Source: Procambarus clarkii (lineage: Eukaryota > Arthropoda > Malacostraca > Decapoda > Cambaridae). From it: DNA of 64,000 nucleotides. The DNA is taken from assembly GCF_040958095.1 (NCBI RefSeq), contig NC_091158.1:42116679-42180678 (forward strand), read 5' to 3'. The notes under the pieces were generated by a model. It did not search any database, was not told the origin of the DNA, and saw only the letters and a program-made list of their open reading frames with translations. The translations under genes were made by a program, and so were the position numbers. The stretch's first letter is position 1. Each line of letters opens with the position of its first letter. Below are positions 58,840 to 64,000 of the stretch, piece after piece.

Positions 58840-59400
58840 CAATCAACTAAAACATAGTCACTTTCGTCATTTCTCAACTAAACTTATTATCCAATCAACC
58901 AAAAAAATAGTCAGGAATAATCTCATTCAACACCGTTCTTAACTAAAACAACCTTTCTCTTAGCTAAAAATTGTCAAAGGAATCTTTCCAACACTGTTCA
59001 TAACTAAACTTATTCCCTACTCATCAGAAAATAACAGTGTTCTTCATGTTTCATTGTCATTTCATAACTAAAATTATCCATCAATCAACAGAAAAAGTCA
59101 TATTCATCATTGTTCCTAACTAAAATTATGTTTTCGTCAAGTAAGAAAATATAGTCAAAGATATCTATCATCGTCGTTCTTAACTGACATTTATACTTTG
59201 TGGAGCACTCAAATAGTCACTGTCGTCATATTTTTTTCTTGTCTTTCCTCAACTAAAATAGTCAAATGTAACTTTTTCAACACTTTCGTAACTAAAATTA
59301 TATGCCGCTAAATAAGAAAAATAATCAAATGTAACTTTTTCAGCACTTTCGTAAAAATTATATGTCGTTAAGTAAGAAAAATAGTCAAAGGTGCTCTCCG
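58840..59400. repeat. Degenerate ~60-bp repeat (AACTAAA...AGTCA)
   Basis: Blocks reading TTCWTAACTAAAATTAT, a CAATCAAC-like piece and AAAATAGTCA recur about nine times; spacing varies from 55 to 75 bp. Confidence 0.7.
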
Positions 59401-60840
59401 TAACACCAAAGTTACTCTTCGAGATAACAAAAGACAATCTCAAACACTCAAAATTTACTCAAAGACATCAAAGTTGCACTCAAAGACATCCTTTGAGACA
59501 TCAAAGTTATTCTCAGAGGCATAAAAGCTATTCTCAGAGACATAAAAGTTAATCTCAGAGACATGAAAGTTATTCTCGATGTCATCAAAAAGTATTTTCT
59601 CGTTCATTAGAGTTAATCTCAGAGGCATAAAAGTTTTTCTCAGAGCTATCAAACTTGTTCTCGATGCCATCAAAAAGTATTTTCTCGTTCATCAAAGTTA
59701 ATCTCAGAGTTAACAAAGGTAATCTCTAACTCACTTTCGTTCAACATATTAATTCGCTAAGTCCTCAAAGTTATTCTCTAAGACAACAAAGTCTTTCTCA
59801 GAGCTATCAAACTTATTCTCAAAGTCATCAAAGTTATTCACAGAGTCATCAAAGTTAATCTAAGACATCATTTTTCATCAAAGATATTCTCTCTAAACCA
59901 TCAATGTTCTTCTCTAAGACATAAAAGTTATTCTCAGAGTCACCTTCGTTCTTCAGAGAAACTTTCCAAAACATCTTTGTTCATCAAAGTTATTCTCGGA
60001 GTCATCAAAAGGTATTCTCTAACTCACTTTTGGTCATTAAAGTTAATTTCTATGTTATAAAAGTTTGTCTCAGAGATATCTAAAGTTAATCTTAGAGTTA
60101 TCATATGTAATCTCTAACTCACTTTTGTTCATCAAAGTTGATCTCAGAGTTAACAAAGGTAATCTCTAACTCACTCTCGTTCATCAAAGTTGTTTCAAAG
60201 ACATCAAAGTTAATCTCAGAGTTATCCAAAGATATTCTCATGTCCACAAAAGTTATTCCAAGAGACGTCAAAGTTAATCTCAGACATCATCTTTCATCAA
60301 AGATATTCTCTCTAAGCCATCAATGTTCTTCTCTAAGACATAAAAGTTATTCTCTATGTCATCAAAAAGTTATTCTCTAAGTAACCTTCCATTCATCAAA
60401 GACATTCTCTATGTCCTGAAAGTTATTCTCTAAGACAGCAAAGTTATTCTCAGAGTCATCAAAGTTATTCTCTATGTCATCAAAAAGTTATTCTCTGAGC
60501 TAACAAAATACTACTCATGTTCTCAGAAGTCATTCTCAAACTCATCAAAGTTATTCTCAGAGTCATCAAAAGTTGTTCTCTAAGACATCAATGTTGTTAT
60601 CTACGACATCAAAGATGTTCTGTAAATCATAAAAGTTAATCTTAACTCACCTTCGTTCATTAGAGAAACTTTCCAATCCATATTCGTTGACCAGAGTTAT
60701 TCTCAGAGTCATCAAAGCGATCTCTAATTCATCTTCGTTCTCCAAAAAGTTGTTCTCTAAGACACCTTCATTCATCAAAGAAACTCTCCTTCTTCCATCA
60801 TGTTATTCTTTAAGACATCTTCAGTCATAAAATTTTCTCT
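59400..60840. repeat. Degenerate ~20-bp repeat (CATCAAAGTTATTCTC)
   Basis: AGWCATCAAAGTTATTCTC and variants (AAGTTAATCTC, CATAAAAGTT, CTCTAACTCACTTTCGTT) recur some 60 times. A longer period of about 110-130 bp is suggested by the recurring CTCACTTTYGTTCATC block. Confidence 0.8.
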
Positions 60841-60949
60841 CCAAAATGTAACAAGTTCAGCTTTTCATACCAAACCTGCACTTGTTAAAATATATTTCCC
60901 TAGTCGCTTTACCCTAAAACTGTTCTCTGAACTACACTGTTCAAACCTA

Positions 60950-61680
60950 CGTAACCTATCCTCTCCACCCAATGTTACTTACCTAACTTAACCTGCATAA
61001 CCTAACTTTACCTATCTTACCTTACCTTACCTATCTTACCTAAACCTAACCTAACTTTACCTATCTTACCTTACCTATCTTACCTAACCTAACCTAACTT
61101 ATCCTGCTTAACCTAACTTACCTATCTTACCTAACTTTACCTATCTTACCTAACTTAACCTGCATAACCTAACTTTACCTATCCTAACATAACTTACCTT
61201 ACCTTACCTATCTTACCTAACTTTACCTATCTTACCTAACTTACCTACATTACCTAACTTAACTTAACCTGCTTAACCTAACTTACCTACATTACCTAAC
61301 TTAACCTGCATAACCTAACCTGCTTAACTTAACTCACCTTACCTTACCTATCTTACCTAACTTACCTACATTACCTAACTTAACTTAACCTGCTTAACCT
61401 AACTTCCTTACATTACCTATCTTACTTAACTTAACCTGCACAACCTAACTTTACATATCCTAACTTACCTTACCTATCTTACCTAACTTTACCTATCTTA
61501 CCTAACTTACATAACTTATCCTGCTTAACCTAACTTACCTACATTTACCTAACTTAACCTGCCTAACCTAACTTACCTTACCTTACCTATCATACCTACA
61601 TTACCTAACTTAACCTGCATAACCTAACCTGCTTAACTTAACTTACCTTACCTTACCTATCTTACCTAACTTACATAATT
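60950..61680. repeat. Degenerate telomere-like CCTAA / TTACC repeat
   Basis: About 730 bp made almost wholly of ACCTA, ACTTA and CCTAACTTA words with interspersed CTGCATAACC and CTGCTTAACC. The base word is a variant of CCTAA, the complement of the arthropod telomere repeat TTAGG. Stretches such as CCTAACCTAAC are perfect for two or three units. It is interstitial and decayed, not a chromosome end. Confidence 0.85.
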
Positions 61681-61744
61681 ATTCCTTCTTGTCTTTTGTG
61701 TTTCGTCAATCATTGTCTCATATTCATTTACTAATTTCATTAGT

Positions 61745-62030
61745 TAATTTCTCAAATGGTCACTTATGCATTTCAAGTGCTATTTGTTAGAGACTGGATA
61801 TTTAAGCATTTCAAAGAATTTTTGTTACATATCTGCATTTACTCATGTCAAGGGATAAATTCTCAAATGGACGTTTTTTGCATTTCAAGTGTTATTTGTT
61901 TAAGATTTGGTGTTTAACCATTTCAAAGGATTTTTGTTATATATGGGAACTTACTCGTTTCAAGGGCTAATTTCTCAAATGGTCATTTTTGCAGATCAAG
62001 GGTTATTTGTTAAAGTTCATCAAGTTGCTC
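61745..62030. repeat. 111-bp tandem repeat, 2.6 copies
   Basis: CTCAAATGG occurs at about 61751, 61862 and 61973 (exactly 111-bp spacing) with shared TTTCAAGTGYTATTTGTT and CATTTCAAAGGATTTTTGTT blocks. Confidence 0.88.
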
Positions 62031-62087
62031 ATAAGTTGTATTTATTATGTTTGTTATCATTTATTCTTATTCCCCAACCCCTTAACC

Positions 62088-62869
62088 TAACTTCTTGTAA
62101 TCTTAGTGTATTTAGTAGGTTCTATCATATGTTCTTATTCCCCAACCCCTTAACCTAACCTTTCAGATGCAGTTTATTGTGTTTTTTGACGTATTTGTTG
62201 AATATATTATCCTTTTCCTAACCTTTCAGATGTAGCTTTGTTTCTCCTTTTTGTATATTTTTACCCAAACCCACCATCCCACTTAACCTTCTTTCCTTCT
62301 TTTACTTTGATTCTCCTACTCCTTCTAACCCTCCTTTTCTATCTCTCTCCCTTATTCTCTCTCTTCCTCCCTCATTTGCTCAAATGCTCTCTTCTTTCTC
62401 AAATTCAAGTCTTAATGCCCCCATTCTCACACCCTCACTCTCATTCACTTAGTTTTTCTTTTTCTCAAATTCAAGTCTTAGTGCTCCCATGCTCTTCCTC
62501 CCCCCTCTCTCTTACTCTTTTCTCCTCTTTTCATGCTCTCACTCCCTTGCTCTCTTGTTTTTCTCAATTTCAAATCTTAGTTGATCTGATTCTTTACTAT
62601 TGTAATTTTATTATTACTAAGATAAAGAATGAACTTATATGTGAAAACAAAGTAAAAGAAGGAAAGAAGGTTAAGTGGGATGGTGGGTTTGGGTAAAAAT
62701 ATACAAAAAGGAGAAACAAAGCTACATCTGAAAGGTTAGGAAAAGGATAATATATTCAACAAATACGTCAAAAAACACAATAAACTGCATCTGAAAGGTT
62801 AGGTTAAGGGGTTGGGGAATAAGAACATATGATAGAACCTACTAAATACACTAAGATTACAAGAAGTTA
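62088..62869. repeat. Perfect 222-bp inverted repeat with 338-bp spacer
   Basis: 62088-62309 and 62648-62869 are exact reverse complements over all 222 bp that I compared base by base. The spacer is CT-rich with a CAAATTCAAGTCTTA motif repeated. The right arm ends at the first Helitron helicase codons. Each arm contains two TAACCTTTCAGATG-type units about 62 bp apart. No short target duplication is seen at the outer ends. Confidence 0.97.
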
Positions 62870-63335
62870 TCCAACAGAATTTTTTAAATCACTCAATCTG
62901 CTAGGGATACCATCACACGTACGGCAATTGAAAATTTGCCTGCCAATTATCATGTTGCGAAATATCAATCAGCTAAAGCCTTGCAACGCCATGCGCCTTG
63001 CAGTAAAAAAAATAATCAGCAACGTCGTAGAAGCAATAATCTTGACAAGACCTTTCAAAGGTGAAGATGTCCTCATTCCTTGCATTTCTATGATTCCAAC
63101 AGATATGCCATTTCAATTTAAGATATTGTAATTTCCAATTCGATTGGGGTTTACAATCACCATCAACAAACCTCAGGGCCAATCTTTAAAATTGTGCGGT
63201 TTATATCTAGACATCGAATGCTTCTCACATGGACGATTATATGTTGCGTGTTCTAGAATCGGCAAACCAGACAATCTCGATATCTCCACAGACAATGGAA
63301 CAACAAAACATATTGTATACCCACAAGCAAGGTGA
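62868..63335 (+). pseudogene. Helitron (PIF1-like) helicase C-terminus, one stop
   Basis: The frame reads YPTEFFKSLNLLGIPSH, CLPIIMLRNINQLKPCNAMR, GEDVLIPCISMIPTDMPFQF, a TAA at 63129-63131, then in the same frame FPIRLGFTITINKPQGQSL, CFSHGRLYVACSRIG and IVYPQAR. These are the last motifs of the Helitron RepHel helicase (the INKAQGQ and HGQLYVACSR motifs). At the TAA, related proteins usually have Gln, so CAA to TAA is likely. The Rep nuclease and helicase motifs I-IV are absent. No CTRR terminus or terminal hairpin is visible downstream. Confidence 0.9.
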
Positions 63336-63424
63336 AATTAAACAAATTTGAAACGTGTGCTCTCTCTTTTCTTACTTTTCCGTTTAACCAGACTTAAATT
63401 TTAAAAAGTAAATTTTAAAAAGTA

Positions 63425-63600
63425 AAATTAATAATTCTAACACAAATTTTCTCAATGTTTCTTATATTCTTTTTCACTGTTGATGGTAACTGAAAAATCA
63501 ATTCTCCAAAATTCATTTTTATTTCTAGTCTGACGCGACACCTGAACGCGTTTCGTAAAGCTTATTACATTTTCAAAGACTTTAGTTTACTCACACACTC
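63425..63600 (-). mobile_element. Penelope-like 3' terminal region, second copy
   Basis: The minus strand repeats the 3' region of the 7661-9320 element: AAACTAAAGTCTTTGAAAAT, TTTACGAAACGCG, GTCGCGTCAGACTAGAAATA, GAATTTTGGAGAATTGATTT and onward, with about ten differences and an indel in the loop between the two CGCG blocks. No ORF lies upstream of it, so it is a solo terminal fragment. Confidence 0.88.
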
Positions 63601-64000
63601 CCCCCTCAGCTCGTTGTTGCCGAGAGGGGGGGGGGGGCTTATTGGGTGACTGCCGGAGTGTGATGCTCCTTGGGACAGTCCTCTGTCCTTTTCTAGCCTT
63701 GTGCTCCTGCTGCCGTCCTCTCCAATTATGCTGAGCACCTTTTCTTTTTCCTTCTGTTTCGTTTTTCTCCCCCCTCTTCTCCTATCTGCTTGCCGTTTCC
63801 TGCCGACCTTTTGCTTGTTCTGGTTCTTCCCTTGGACTTCTTCTATTTTGACGCCCGGGTGCTTGAGGAGGTATACTCTTGCACCCGTAGAACTGTAGTA
63901 CCCGACGTCGAGAGCGAGGGGAACCTTTTATTGTCAATCCCACTTTCATCACTGAACCTGATCTCAACGGACTGTCGGTTCTTAAGGTGGCGTTTGTGGG
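63601..64000. other. Unidentified repeat-like sequence at the window edge
   Basis: The 63840-64000 part (GCACCCGTAGAACTGTAG, CGAGAGCGAGGGGAACC) has the look of an interspersed decapod repeat, but I cannot place it. A minus-strand frame from 63967 is basic and low-complexity. The feature runs off the window. Confidence 0.35.

Noticed and set aside
60950..61680. True chromosome end (telomere)
   Set aside because: Repeats are degenerate, and unique sequence, transposons and a Helitron lie on both sides.
62238..62696. 152-codon ORF across the palindrome spacer
   Set aside because: Begins in one arm, crosses a CT-rich spacer and ends in the other arm; the composition explains the Leu/Ser/Phe content.

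Overview
The window looks like repeat-rich, apparently intergenic DNA from a decapod crustacean, probably a freshwater crayfish. The grounds are the CR1-like LINEs with an (AC)n 3' tail, the Penelope-like elements, the tRNA-derived SINEs and the arthropod-type CCTAA repeats. The species call is inference from remembered repeat resemblance, not a search. I see no host protein-coding gene, no cellular tRNA or rRNA gene, and nothing bacterial or viral. Nearly every long ORF is either a decayed transposable element or a by-product of tandem repeats.

Four LINE families recur and are named here for reference. Family A has an ORF1 with a PHD finger and three CCCH zinc fingers, an endonuclease and a reverse transcriptase (RT). 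Families B, C and D are related CR1-like LINEs whose 3' ends run into (AC)n, seen as (GT)n on the + strand.

Layout. 0.2-6.4 kb: two abutting family A copies on the minus strand; the larger is interrupted by a 5'-truncated RNase H-bearing LINE with an 11-bp target duplication. 7.6-9.4 kb: a Penelope-like element (RT plus GIY-YIG endonuclease) with a snap-back 5' junction. 9.5-10.3 and 13.6-32.7 kb: chains of minus-strand family B, C and D copies joined at (GT)n tracts, with a hAT transposon (14.2-16.1 kb, 8-bp target duplication) and a tRNA-derived SINE between them. 32.6-40.1 kb: plus-strand LINE fragments, a 40-bp minisatellite, a decayed LINE ORF1, several SINEs and hairpins. 41.3-56.2 kb: a 14.8-kb array of a 21-bp unit containing large, recent internal duplications. 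56.2-62.1 kb: a run of older tandem arrays (45, 122, about 20 and 111 bp) including a degenerate telomere-like CCTAA/TTACC tract. 62.1-63.6 kb: a perfect 222-bp inverted repeat abutting a Helitron helicase remnant, then a Penelope 3' end.

The parts do not form a pathway. What joins them is mechanism: target-primed insertion, LINE insertion at or beside (GT)n tracts that include the elements' own tails, short inverted duplications typical of template switching, and unequal exchange in satellites. The most notable signals are the 21-bp array with its CpG-decay variants and nested duplications, the perfect 222-bp palindrome, the (GT)n-linked LINE chains, and the PHD plus triple-CCCH ORF1.
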